Source of the DNA: Methylicorpusculum oleiharenae
GTDB lineage: Bacteria > Pseudomonadota > Gammaproteobacteria > Methylococcales > Methylomonadaceae
Direction: 5' to 3'
Length of the DNA stretch: 64,000 nt
Assembly (NCBI RefSeq): GCF_009828925.2
Contig: NZ_WUTY02000001.1
Span: 1,704,492 to 1,768,491, forward strand
In this document: piece after piece, positions 33,540-41,942 of the stretch
Layout of the letters: each line of letters begins with the position of its first letter
Numbering within the stretch: the stretch's first letter is position 1
Notes under the pieces: model-generated
The model's database searches: none
Told to the model about the DNA's origin: nothing
The model's input: only the letters and a program-made list of their open reading frames with translations
Program-made: the position numbers and the translations under genes

Positions 33540-35712
33540 GCATCCCTTTTATCCTTTGCCGAATGACACGTGGCTTGAACGGGATAAAGCGGGTGAGTCT
33601 GACATCAATTCAAGAGATTTATTTCATGCCTTGATCACTATCGGTAGCCATTATGATTGGCTGCCGGATAGCAAATGCTTTTTGGTCACGCAATTACGCA
33701 GGGTTGAAAAGCAGTATGAGTCCTATCTGATGCCATGGAAGGGGGCTGATAATTTGACGGAATGGACCGCAGGTCAAGCCCCCGGAATAGCGTCTGCTCA
33801 AATGACGCCCATTTTAGATACGGCGTGCTTTAAGCTGGCGCTTATGCACGCTGCTCCGGTCATGCTGACTGAACCTTGCTGGCTCAAGTCAATCTCTCAG
33901 GTAGCAAGCTGTCAAACCGAATTGGCGGCAGGTTTGACCCACATTTATCTGTCATTACAAGGCACGGGATCGGCTGAACAGCCTTTCGAAAAGCTTTATC
34001 AGTCCTTGTTACTGAATCAATCCGTGAACTTGTCTGCGATCTATTCACGCAGTTTTTCTCAAAACCCCGAAATTCCCGTTGAAGCGTTCTCGCTGGCATC
34101 CCTGCAGTTGGCCTTTTCATACTTTCCCCGCACCTTTTTACCGGAAATTCTGGGCTTCAGCCTGGCCTATTGCCAGCGAATTACGGGTATGGAAGAACAA
34201 GTGGCCGCGTTTTCAGCCGAGCAGGGCAGCTATTATTTTTCGTATCGTCGAAATCGGCTCCAGATGCAGGTTACCCCTTTACTCAACTGCATCTCGGGTT
34301 ACCTCGATCTTTTGACCGGCCATGATGAACAGCAGATGCAGGTCTGGCGAAGAATCCAGTGCGGTTATTACCTATCTATTGATTCAGCGGAAAAATTAAG
34401 TAAGGTCAGTCAGTTGCAAAGGCTTGCCAATGGTTCCGTACAAGACGCATTGAGGGTTTTATTGAGCCGAAAAGCGAACGCGGCACAAGGTCATCATGGC
34501 CGGATTCAATTGGGTGGAAAGCCGTTGGATCACTGGTTTGCTGAATCGCCTTTTGACGCAGACGGATTTTTAAATGCGGTCAAAGCATCACGCTATTACA
34601 ACTCCGATGATCCAGGTCGCAGTGAACTGCTGAAACTGTTTTCGTTTGAAGGTCCGATGTTTGGCGTCATGACGGCTGACGAAACAGCCATATTAAAAGC
34701 CTGGCTGATGGATAAGCCGCTTGACGTTGTGCCGGTTAGTCAAGAATTACCCGCTGCTGAAAACCGCAAGTTTAGTAAACAAACTCTTAACGTTTCCGGG
34801 TCGCTTACCAACCGTGAATTGTTTTATCGGTTAGTCAATATCGAGCAATACCCGGATAGCTTGCCTATCGCCAAACAGAAGGCCCGGCAGCTAGTGATCA
34901 GCGCGGGACGCTGGCATAAGCCAATACTTAACGCCTATTCACAAGCAGCATTCGACTCGTGGTTTGAATCTTTTTACCGGCAAGAGATGTCCGCATACCG
35001 GCCATTGACCCAGAAACCCCGATTATCCCGGGAGGCCTATGTCTTTGGTATTGAACAATTTGCGCCGGCGATTTTGACCGACGGTTGCTGGCTACAGCAA
35101 AGCGGGCAACTGGATTTTTTACCGTTCAAATCCATAGGCGAAAAGCTGCAGCTTATTTTTTACGATGAGATAGGGGCGGGCATCAGGCATCAGAACCATC
35201 CTTATATATATGACCGGTTGTTGAAAAGTCTGGATATTCAACTGCCCCCGGTGCAAAGCAAGGCGTTCAGTAAGCACCCCGGTTTTATTGACAGTGCCTT
35301 TGATTTACCCGTATTCATGATGTCACTTGGATTTTTTCCGGCTGAATTTTTGCCCGAGTTGCTGGGCCTTAATTTGGCGATTGAACTCAGCGGATTGGGC
35401 AAGACCTATTTGCGTTTGGCCGATGAGCTGCAATTTTGGGGAATTGACCCGGCGATTATAAAGTTGCATGTCACTATTGATAACACCGATACCGGTCACG
35501 CGGCAATCGCTAAAGAAGCCATTCATGCTTATCTGGATGACATCGGTGCCGGATCTGATCAGCGAACCCAGCAAAAGCATTGGCGGCGGATTTCGGCAGG
35601 ATATGCTTCCTTAAACACCGTAACCCGCTGGTTTAAATGGGCGTTAGTCATCCGATATCTGAGTATGAAACTGCCCCGGCAACCTTTCTCAATCCCAAGT
35701 TTGTCTCGCTAG
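33523..35712 (+). CDS. two-domain heme-oxygenase-like iron-containing redox enzyme (HDO superfamily)
   Basis: A 729-residue protein built from two similar halves. The C-terminal half has the pattern of heme-oxygenase-like diiron enzymes: APAILTDGCWLQQ (about residues 520-532), DEIGAG near residue 550, FFPAEFLPELLGLNLAIELSG near residue 608, and the metal motif HVTIDNTDTGH (His649, Asp653, His659). The N-terminal half repeats APVMLTEPCWLK (about 110-121) and YFPRTFLPEILGFSLAY near residue 205 but lacks the His-Asp-His motif. Between them a segment with LGGKPLDHWF and FEGPMFGVMTADE (about 328-395) is typical of the same family. It overlaps the carbamoyltransferase by 17 bases and precedes the hydroxylase by 13. 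Reaction unknown; relatives do N-oxygenation, C-C cleavage or desaturation. Confidence 0.72.
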   Translation: MTVTTEHPFYPLPNDTWLERDKAGESDINSRDLFHALITIGSHYDWLPDSKCFLVTQLRRVEKQYESYLMPWKGADNLTEWTAGQAPGIASAQMTPILDTACFKLALMHAAPVMLTEPCWLKSISQVASCQTELAAGLTHIYLSLQGTGSAEQPFEKLYQSLLLNQSVNLSAIYSRSFSQNPEIPVEAFSLASLQLAFSYFPRTFLPEILGFSLAYCQRITGMEEQVAAFSAEQGSYYFSYRRNRLQMQVTPLLNCISGYLDLLTGHDEQQMQVWRRIQCGYYLSIDSAEKLSKVSQLQRLANGSVQDALRVLLSRKANAAQGHHGRIQLGGKPLDHWFAESPFDADGFLNAVKASRYYNSDDPGRSELLKLFSFEGPMFGVMTADETAILKAWLMDKPLDVVPVSQELPAAENRKFSKQTLNVSGSLTNRELFYRLVNIEQYPDSLPIAKQKARQLVISAGRWHKPILNAYSQAAFDSWFESFYRQEMSAYRPLTQKPRLSREAYVFGIEQFAPAILTDGCWLQQSGQLDFLPFKSIGEKLQLIFYDEIGAGIRHQNHPYIYDRLLKSLDIQLPPVQSKAFSKHPGFIDSAFDLPVFMMSLGFFPAEFLPELLGLNLAIELSGLGKTYLRLADELQFWGIDPAIIKLHVTIDNTDTGHAAIAKEAIHAYLDDIGAGSDQRTQQKHWRRISAGYASLNTVTRWFKWALVIRYLSMKLPRQPFSIPSLSR

Positions 35713-35725
35713 GTTCCCTGACATC

Positions 35726-36775
35726 ATGACTTCACGACTCAGCAGTTTATTGAGCCTTATATTTCCCATCACATCGCTGCTTTTTCTTAATTCAGGACCG
35801 CACGCTGTTACAGACGCGTTGCTGTGGACGTTGCCTTTCTGGTTGGTATTGGCTGTTGATTGGTTAAGTCCGTCAATGAAAACCCTGTCTGTAAAAAACA
35901 GTCCGCAAGGGTTTTATAATGGCCTGCTTTACGGACTGGCTTTACTTCAGTTTATAAACATTGCCGTGATGATCAAATTTGTCAGCGAGCTAGCCTGGCT
36001 TACACCCCAGGACATCGTGAGCAGTCTCATCAACCTGTTGGTCGTCCGCTTTCTGGTAGGAACATCCTCTTGCTGCTCCGGCATTATTGTTGCCCATGAG
36101 CTGATTCATCGGGGCCGCCCCGTGCAGCGCTTGCTAGGTCGCCTGTTGCTGATGAGTGTTTGTTATGATCATTTTGCGGTTGCGCACAAACGCGGGCATC
36201 ACAGTCATATCGGAACGCCGCACGATATCACTACGGCGCAACGTCATGAGAGTTTCAAAACTTACTGGCGCCGTGTTGCCAAAGAGCACTTTCTCTACGC
36301 CTGGCGCTGCGAAAAGCGAAGGCTGGATAAAAATAGCCGGGGGTTTTTACGTAATACGGTTTCAAACACGGTATTGCAAGGCCTGTTAATCGAATTGGCA
36401 GTCGTTGGATTCATCTATGCTGAGTTTGGCCTTTTGTGCGCAGCAATGTTTTTGTATCAGGCTTACTCGGCAATTCGGATGCTGGAGGCCGTCAACTACT
36501 TTCAGCATTGGGGATTAACCGAAGAAGAATCACATGATGCGATTGCCTGGGTCAGTGATAGCTGGTTTTCTAATCTGCTGTTGTTAGGCTTGCCGTGTCA
36601 CATTTGCCATCATCAGAATGCGACCGTGCAATTTCAGGATCTGGTGTATTACGACCAAGGCCCAAAAATGCCTTACGGTTACTTTGTAACCAATCTTTGG
36701 GTGCGGCTGAGCAATGCCTCGTTCAGACAAAATGCAGCGCTGCAATTGGAAAGTTATTCGCGCAGGGGGGACTAG
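35726..36775 (+). CDS. AlkB/XylM-like integral-membrane diiron hydroxylase (fatty acid desaturase superfamily)
   Basis: A 349-residue membrane protein with the full histidine set of alkane-monooxygenase-type enzymes: HELIH (124-128), HKRGHHSH (154-161), NYFQHWG (257-263, the AlkB-like NYxxHxG signature) and HICHH (292-296), spread over about six helices. These enzymes use O2 and electrons from rubredoxin or ferredoxin to hydroxylate a terminal methyl or similar C-H bond. No rubredoxin gene is adjacent. It starts 13 bases after the HDO gene as the last of three tightly packed genes, so its product may be the alcohol used by the carbamoyltransferase. Confidence 0.85.
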   Translation: MTSRLSSLLSLIFPITSLLFLNSGPHAVTDALLWTLPFWLVLAVDWLSPSMKTLSVKNSPQGFYNGLLYGLALLQFINIAVMIKFVSELAWLTPQDIVSSLINLLVVRFLVGTSSCCSGIIVAHELIHRGRPVQRLLGRLLLMSVCYDHFAVAHKRGHHSHIGTPHDITTAQRHESFKTYWRRVAKEHFLYAWRCEKRRLDKNSRGFLRNTVSNTVLQGLLIELAVVGFIYAEFGLLCAAMFLYQAYSAIRMLEAVNYFQHWGLTEEESHDAIAWVSDSWFSNLLLLGLPCHICHHQNATVQFQDLVYYDQGPKMPYGYFVTNLWVRLSNASFRQNAALQLESYSRRGD

Positions 36776-37001
36776 TCAGTTTATCAAGTCGGTTTTATTG
36801 TTGCATTTGCCAACGTTCATATCGGATTTTCAGGCACAGGGTTTTTGAAAAAATCCTTAATTACTCTTTTCAAACTGAAAAATCGTTCGACTTTGTTTAA
36901 ACTGCTCAACGTGCTTATCCCTAACCGCATTGAACCCTTCCTGGGTACTTGACGTCTTCATTTATGTTGCTGTCAGGAGGAATTTGCCCTGAATGAGAAG
37001 T
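36776..37001. other. intergenic region after the carbamoyltransferase operon
   Basis: No ORF with support. An inverted pair (GTTTTTGAAAA near 36841 with TTTTCAAAC near 36871) could be a weak transcription end for the operon. The region also precedes the cytochrome c4 gene, and an intrinsic terminator lies at its right edge. Confidence 0.35.
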
Positions 37002-37031
37002 GACGCCGGCTATCAATAAACGGCGTCTTTT
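37002..37031 (+). terminator. intrinsic terminator or attenuator ahead of cytochrome c4
   Basis: GACGCCG (37002-37008) pairs with CGGCGTC (37021-37027), followed by TTTT. It points with the plus strand and lies 46 bases before the cytochrome c4 ATG. It may end the upstream operon, 226 bases past its stop, or act as an attenuator for cytochrome c4 if that promoter is upstream. Confidence 0.55.
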
Positions 37032-37077
37032 AGTAAGATAACGAAAAATTTCTCTTTGATACAGGATTAGCTTAACA

Positions 37078-37680
37078 ATGAAAAAATCAATATTCGGATT
37101 GGCTTTCGGCGTTTTGGCGCTCTCAGGCATTCAAATGACTGCACAGGCAGCGGTAAACCTTGAAGAAGGAAAAGTGGCGTTTGATACTTGCCGTGGCTGT
37201 CACAGTTCACCGGGATACAGCAACGCTTATCCTACCTTTTATGTGCCTAAAGTGGGCGGTCAACGCGCCGCTTATATTGCTTCTGCTTTACAAGCCTATA
37301 AGGAACAGAAGCGTCCACACGGTACTATGAAAGCTAATGCTAATGGCCTGACGGATAAAACCATAGAAAACATTGCAGCCTATCTTGAGGCCTCAAAAGC
37401 CAGTCCTAGCGCCAGTCCGGCTGATGGCGACGCAGTCAAAGGCAAGGAACTGGCCCAAACGTGTTTGGGTTGTCATGCTGAAGGACCCGATGCCGGTCCT
37501 GCAATTCCCCGCTTAGCGGGCCAATATGGTAACTATTTGGTCAAGGCGATGAAGGAATACCAAAGCGGTAAACGCAATAATGCGTTGATGCAGTCAATGG
37601 TAAAAGATTTATCCGATAATGATTTAACGGATTTATCGGCTTATTTTGCCAGTTTGAAAGGCCTGGTTACGGCTGAATAA
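37078..37680 (+). CDS. cytochrome c4, diheme
   Basis: A 200-residue periplasmic protein with a signal peptide (MKKSIFGLAFGVLALSGIQMTAQA) and two class I heme-binding motifs, CRGCH (about residue 38-42) and CLGCH (about residue 131-135), each followed by a Met-ligand region (GTMKANANGL; NALMQSMVKDL). The two similar halves are typical of c4, which carries electrons to terminal oxidases and in some methylotrophs serves methanol oxidation. The usual neighbours in other gammaproteobacteria (polA, engB) are absent. AGGA lies about 13 bases upstream of the ATG. Confidence 0.95.
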   Translation: MKKSIFGLAFGVLALSGIQMTAQAAVNLEEGKVAFDTCRGCHSSPGYSNAYPTFYVPKVGGQRAAYIASALQAYKEQKRPHGTMKANANGLTDKTIENIAAYLEASKASPSASPADGDAVKGKELAQTCLGCHAEGPDAGPAIPRLAGQYGNYLVKAMKEYQSGKRNNALMQSMVKDLSDNDLTDLSAYFASLKGLVTAE

Positions 37681-37701
37681 GATTTTATTTGTAATTATTC
37701 A

Positions 37702-37792
37702 GTGTAGGTTTGGCAGCATGCTTTTTGCAGCCCAACAATTAACGCCATGATCTTGAAATGTTGGGTTGGTTATTGCCAACCGCAACCTACAC
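37702..37792. repeat. palindromic intergenic repeat after cytochrome c4
   Basis: Outer arms GTGTAGGTT (37702-37710) and AACCTACAC (37784-37792) pair perfectly, with further GGCA/TGCC and CCCAAC/GTTGGG pairing inside. Wording such as TTGGGTTG resembles the 18850-19082 repeat. It may also serve as the 3' end of the cytochrome transcript. Between this and 38110 I see no gene. Confidence 0.55.
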
Positions 37793-38110
37793 GGTGCATC
37801 ACCTTTGTTTGGTTGCTCCTCTGAAAAGTTTAAAATTACATACCTCTGAAGTGACAGGTTTCGGCTTGTCACTCTTGAATCTCCCCCTGTTTTATCTCTT
37901 TGAGACATTTTTAAATCACACTGTTTGATCCAAGCCCCTGTGTGTTGTTTAGTTCTGGTGCGAATCGGGGTTGTTTTTCCCCGGTTTGGTGCGATTTGGC
38001 CTATATCCATGACCATACTTTGCTGTCATTCTTCCTTTGAGATATCAATACGTGGCGAATGGCGGGCTGTTAAAGAAAGGAGAAGGGGATTATCAGGTTT
38101 AGGATGATTC

Positions 38111-38126
38111 TGGCATAAGCATTGCT
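38111..38126 (+). promoter_or_regulatory. sigma-54 promoter (-24/-12)
   Basis: TGGCATAAGCATTGCT has GG at 38112-38113 and GC at 38124-38125 with exactly ten bases between, matching the TGGCAc-N5-TTGCw consensus at nearly every conserved base. Start of transcription would be about 38137. No protein-coding frame follows on this strand; an intrinsic terminator does. No enhancer-binding-protein site was identified in the AT-rich upstream DNA. Confidence 0.7.
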
Positions 38127-38136
38127 TAGACTATAT

Positions 38137-38225
38137 TAAATTTGTTAACAATTTGATTTAAGGCGAATGTCTTTGGGGCTTGGCGTCCTGTTTAAGTGAT
38201 TACTTAGGCAGGGCGCCTTTTTTTT
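38137..38225 (+). ncRNA. candidate sigma-54-dependent small RNA, about 89 nt
   Basis: The RNA would run from the predicted sigma-54 start (about 38137) to the U-tract at 38218-38225. It has an AU-rich, probably single-stranded 5' part (ATTAAATTTGTTAACAATTTG; TTGTTAACAA is a small dyad), a GGCGAATGTC segment, and the terminator hairpin with eight U. No start codon with a ribosome-binding site and frame is present. Promoter-terminator spacing of about 90 bases with no ORF is a classic small-RNA layout. I do not recognise a known family; the role is inferred only as regulatory. Confidence 0.55.
38182..38225 (+). terminator. strong Rho-independent terminator of the candidate small RNA
   Basis: A continuous 15-bp RNA stem (38182-38196 with 38203-38217, three G-U pairs allowed) with a six-base loop, followed by eight T. 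The direction is plus only; there is no T-run on the minus side, so it does not serve the convergent minus-strand gene ending at 38255. Confidence 0.85.
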
Positions 38226-38254
38226 GCTTAAAGCTTCTATTCCAGTGATTGCAG

Positions 38255-38656
38255 TCAGGGTTGGTCTTGGTCTTGCTCTGGCGTAGAATCAACAGCTGGA
38301 TCCGGTTTTTCAGATTCTTCGTCAAGCTCATCCGAATCCGGAAAGCTGGTCGATAAATCGCCGCTGGTCTTGAAAATGTCCTCATGTATCACTTTGCCTC
38401 GGCTATCCACGGTCAAATCGATATCGATATATTCATCAGGCCCTACTGTTTTAGTACTCTCTATTTTGTATTTGAGATAGTTGTTTACCAGTACTTCTTC
38501 AATTTTCCGGATATCTTCCGGAGAAAGGCGTTCGAGTACCGTTTTTTTGACAGTATCGGGTAATTCTTCAAATTCCATTTCAATGCTTTCTTCGGCAATT
38601 ACGGGAAATGCCGGGATGGAAAGCAGCAAGCACAACGAAAGAAAAATATATTTCAT
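38255..38656 (-). CDS. periplasmic PepSY-like hypothetical protein
   Basis: With the ATG at 38656 the product has 133 residues: a signal peptide (MKYIFLSLCLLLSIPAFPVIA), a region FEELPDTVKKTVLERLSPEDIRKIEEVLVNNYLKYKIES...YIDIDLTVDSRGKVIHEDIF resembling the repeats of PepSY-like periplasmic proteins, and an acidic, Pro-rich tail. An ATG six codons earlier (38674) is an alternative. It is transcribed in the same direction as the mechanosensitive-channel gene upstream, 69-87 bases away. Function unknown. Confidence 0.65.
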   Translation of the reverse strand: MKYIFLSLCLLLSIPAFPVIAEESIEMEFEELPDTVKKTVLERLSPEDIRKIEEVLVNNYLKYKIESTKTVGPDEYIDIDLTVDSRGKVIHEDIFKTSGDLSTSFPDSDELDEESEKPDPAVDSTPEQDQDQP

Positions 38657-38742
38657 GATGGGTTTACTGATCATTTTTGAGTGGTTGATTGGGTAAATCT
38701 TTACTATATATTTCCGGCTTCACTTAATTTTAACAGGTGTAA

Positions 38743-41148
38743 TCAGTGATGCTTGTTATCGCTGATCGCAGCGGCCAATGCCTGTAAAAATTTATCGGAA
38801 TCTTTCAGTTGAATATCGCGCTGAGGGTATGGGATTTCAATGCCTTCTTGCCGGAAAAGATCATCTATTTCAAAAAAAAGGTCACTCATGACAAAATTGA
38901 CTTTTTCCACGTCAAACAAGAATGCCCGGAGTTCCAAATTTAACGCGCTTTCGCCATAACCTCTAAAGAGTACATTCGGTTCGGGGTATTTCTGAATTTC
39001 AGGGTGCTTGGATGCCGTTTTTAGCAAAATCGCTTTCACTTTTTGAGTGTCCGTTCCATAGGCAATCTGAACAGGAAGCACCAGTCGTCCGGTTTGATTG
39101 GCGTGTGTCCAGTTCATCAGCGGCCGCGAGATCAGCTCTGAATTAGGAATAAACAGTGTGGCCCGGTCCGAAGTTTCAATTTCCGTGGCGCGTACATTTA
39201 TTTTTTTGATGTGCCCTTTTTGGTCTCCGACGACCACCCAGTCACCCACTTTGACCGGGCGCTCTATAAGCAGAATCAAACCGGAAACGAAATTATTGAC
39301 GACATTCTGAAGACCGAAACCAATACCTACCGACAGTGCGCCTGCAATCATCGCCAGGTTACTCAAATCGAGCCCCAGTGTAGAGATGGCTGCCATAAAC
39401 GCCATGATAAAACCGACATAGCCCAATGCCGCGCGAATTGAATGTTGAATGCCCTTGTCAATCCGCGTGCGCGGCAAAATACGATTTTCCAGGGTACGTT
39501 GAGTCACGCGGGTGAGGAGCAATGTGCCGGCAAATAGAAAAATAGCCAGAAAAATATTGGAGATGGAAATGGTGACATCGCCTATTTTGAATCCCAGAAA
39601 GGCTTTGTAACCCCATTCCATCATGTCCTGACTATCGACACCCCAGATGATCAGCGCACCGATGATGCCGATAAAGAACATGATAAAGCTGAAGACTACT
39701 TTTACCCAGAATTCCAATATTTCTTTACCGTCCAGGTCCAGGTCCAGGCTGGTTTGAATGTTGGAGCCGGTTTGACTGTCCGGATCCAGTAATTCCTCAA
39801 TCAATTCCATTCCCAGTGTTTTTAATGTGCTCAATAAAATATAAAGACCTGCCGTCAGAACAATTTGAGCGGCTAACAATCTGGACATCGCAACATAACC
39901 GGCGAGGGCGGTAACCGGAATGGCTAATACCAGCAAGGCCATAATGACTCTCAAGCGTTGCCACAGTTTTAGCGGTGGTTCGTTTCTAAAATTATGCTGA
40001 GTGTCCGGTTGCCAGATGTTTTTACGGATTACCAATGCAAACAGAAAACCGCTGATAAGTACGCCGGCCAAAAATTTGCGAATGACATTAAATTCAAGTG
40101 AAGTTTTTTCCAGCGAAAAGTAATTATCGATAATCAAATCCGCTCCGAACAAAATACTCAGACCGATGATGATCTTGTGAACATACGCAGCATTATCGGT
40201 ACTGATCGGGGTTAACCGCCAATGCTGGTCGTCGGGTGCCAACATCGAACGGCTGATACCGGTAACCAAAAAGATCATGACCAGGACTGATAAAACGGTT
40301 TTGACCATAGGTGCAGGAAAATAGGAGGTCAATGACGCCGATTGTACCAAGATAAACAGACCTATGGCGATGGTCATCGGATACAGGGTCCGTACGATCG
40401 CCAGAACCAAGCCGGCTCTTAATTTTTCGTGGTAAGAGGGGTCTGGAAGAGCTGCAACCCTGCCGTATCGTTTACGTAGCCAATTGCCTATGACGCTCAT
40501 TAATATCAGGACAGGAATCAGCGAAATAAACAGATAGGCCAAGCTTGATTTGAGCCGGCTAATAAAGGTTTCATCGGCTAGAAACTGTTGATATTTGCTG
40601 ATCTGAAGTTCATATTTTTCTAATGCATCAGCACCGGCTTTAAGCCAGGCTTGACCGGATAGCGGAGATAAGCTTCTGGAAAATATCTCTTTGGTAAAGC
40701 GGTTAAGCCTGATGGCCGATAAGCGTTCAATCAGATTGTCAGCGTTTATCTGAATCAGCTCCGTTTCTTTAACCTGACCGGTGGTTTCTGAAAGTGAGGC
40801 ATTCAGTACCTGTCTTTTTCTGGCGATGGCTTTGGATTCTTTCAGGATGCCTTCTGCAGGCGGTGGTCCCAATTCTGTTAACTGGGTTTGGTAGGCTTTT
40901 TGTTGTTCAGACAAGTCTGTTTTGGTGGTTTGCAACTTCTTTTGCAGGTCCAAAAGCTGGGTACGCAGGGCAGATAAGCGGTCATCGCTCAATTTTGCAT
41001 CGCTCAGCTCTTTTTCCACTTGATTCAGTTCATTGTTCCACTGCTGTGACAATTCATAAAAATTAAGCGGCTGGGAATTTTGCGCCAGCGTCGATGAACT
41101 GATCAAAACAATCAAAATGAAAAGAAAAGAAGAGCAGTGTTTAAGCAT
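38743..41148 (-). CDS. MscS-family mechanosensitive channel with DUF3772-like N-terminal domain
   Basis: A protein of about 801 residues. A signal peptide is followed by a periplasmic coiled-coil domain (about residues 25-180; QQWNNELNQVEKELSDAKLSDDRLSALRTQLLDLQKKLQ), then about ten to eleven membrane helices, and near residue 590 the pore-lining and beta domain of MscS proteins: LSNLAMIAGALSVGIGFGLQNVVNNFVSGLILLIERPVKVGDWVVVGDQKGHIKKINVRATEIETSDRATLFIPNSELIS. Such channels release solutes upon osmotic downshock. ATG at 41148 was chosen over the TTG at 41169. Confidence 0.92.
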   Translation of the reverse strand: MLKHCSSFLFILIVLISSSTLAQNSQPLNFYELSQQWNNELNQVEKELSDAKLSDDRLSALRTQLLDLQKKLQTTKTDLSEQQKAYQTQLTELGPPPAEGILKESKAIARKRQVLNASLSETTGQVKETELIQINADNLIERLSAIRLNRFTKEIFSRSLSPLSGQAWLKAGADALEKYELQISKYQQFLADETFISRLKSSLAYLFISLIPVLILMSVIGNWLRKRYGRVAALPDPSYHEKLRAGLVLAIVRTLYPMTIAIGLFILVQSASLTSYFPAPMVKTVLSVLVMIFLVTGISRSMLAPDDQHWRLTPISTDNAAYVHKIIIGLSILFGADLIIDNYFSLEKTSLEFNVIRKFLAGVLISGFLFALVIRKNIWQPDTQHNFRNEPPLKLWQRLRVIMALLVLAIPVTALAGYVAMSRLLAAQIVLTAGLYILLSTLKTLGMELIEELLDPDSQTGSNIQTSLDLDLDGKEILEFWVKVVFSFIMFFIGIIGALIIWGVDSQDMMEWGYKAFLGFKIGDVTISISNIFLAIFLFAGTLLLTRVTQRTLENRILPRTRIDKGIQHSIRAALGYVGFIMAFMAAISTLGLDLSNLAMIAGALSVGIGFGLQNVVNNFVSGLILLIERPVKVGDWVVVGDQKGHIKKINVRATEIETSDRATLFIPNSELISRPLMNWTHANQTGRLVLPVQIAYGTDTQKVKAILLKTASKHPEIQKYPEPNVLFRGYGESALNLELRAFLFDVEKVNFVMSDLFFEIDDLFRQEGIEIPYPQRDIQLKDSDKFLQALAAAISDNKHH

Positions 41149-41192
41149 GCAATGGGTCCGGTCGGTCAACTATTAGGGGCACACATGTATTT

Positions 41193-41303
41193 ATTTTTGA
41201 TAACTACTCACCCGCTTGGAATTGAGGGTGTAGGTGCTTGATTGAAAAGGCTTCTGCTACCGGGACGTATTCATGCGTCTTTTGAAATCAAGCACCTACA
41301 CCG
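41193..41303. repeat. palindromic repeat, family B, copy 1
   Basis: Arms GTGTAGGTGCTTGAT (from 41228) and ATCAAGCACCTACAC (ending at 41302) are perfect complements. The interior holds GAAAAGGCTTCTGC on the left and GACGTATTCATGCGTC on the right. A leading block TTTTTGATAACTACTCACCCGC matches the copy at 50861-50969, whose interior is reversed. It lies upstream of the MscS-type gene. The remaining sequence to 41591 contains only the family-D repeat. Confidence 0.7.
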
Positions 41304-41469
41304 AATAAAATGGGAGGGATGAACAGATATTATTTTTGATTGCCAAGGATACAGCAATTCAGCGTTTTTATGCGGCTGTAAAAAGACAATTGGATTTAGT
41401 CGAAAACATAATGAACTTGCGTTTAAAATCTTCAGGACAGGTTAGGTGATTTATTGCGACGAACTGTCG

Positions 41470-41575
41470 CTGAAAAGGTTCACCAACGTTTTTTAGGGCT
41501 TACTTTTGATGGCAAAAACCCCCACCTTCTGGAAACCAGGCGTTTTTTCGATCAGATAGAAGTATAAGCCGCATC
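41470..41575 (+). repeat. dispersed intergenic repeat, family D, copy 2
   Basis: See 25556-25680 for the shared blocks. The 15-base TTTCGATCAGATAGA block and the preceding ACCTTC...AACCAG order are the clearest part. It ends about 17 bases before the ATG of the next small gene, so it may contain or replace its promoter. Confidence 0.45.
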
Positions 41576-41591
41576 TTACTGGTACAAAATC

Positions 41592-41861
41592 ATGATTACA
41601 CAATACAAACTTGAAATTTATAAGCGTTATAACGGTGATCTGGATGGCTGGTGTTTGTTGGGAGGTGATAGGGAAAAGACCCTAATGAACGACCATGACT
41701 GGTTTGAAATACAGGAGCTCGTTCAGAAAGTGACATTGCTAAAACAGGGGGTGGTTTCTCAGGCGTTTGCTCAGCTAATTAATCAAGCTATTCAAATTCA
41801 AACCGATAATGAGGAAACAGCAAATCTTTTGAAGGAATTGGCTGAGCAGTCAGTTTCATAA
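41592..41861 (+). CDS. conserved small hypothetical protein
   Basis: An 89-residue protein of the kind MITQYKLEIYKRYNGDLDGW...ILMNDHDWFEIQELVQKVTLLKQGVVSQAFAQLINQAIQ. I recall similar short proteins (YKxYxGDxDGW start, DDWFxIxELxQxLTLxxxG core) in many beta- and gammaproteobacteria, all without known function. No signal or membrane segment. There is no good ribosome-binding site before the ATG at 41592. Real coding is likely from conservation of this pattern. Confidence 0.65.
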   Translation: MITQYKLEIYKRYNGDLDGWCLLGGDREKTLMNDHDWFEIQELVQKVTLLKQGVVSQAFAQLINQAIQIQTDNEETANLLKELAEQSVS

Positions 41862-41942
41862 GTTTAAACAGGTTTTCAAGCCATGCCCGAGGCTTTTTCA
41901 GCTGGTTAAACACAGAAAATGCTCTGATCAACCTTATGCCAG

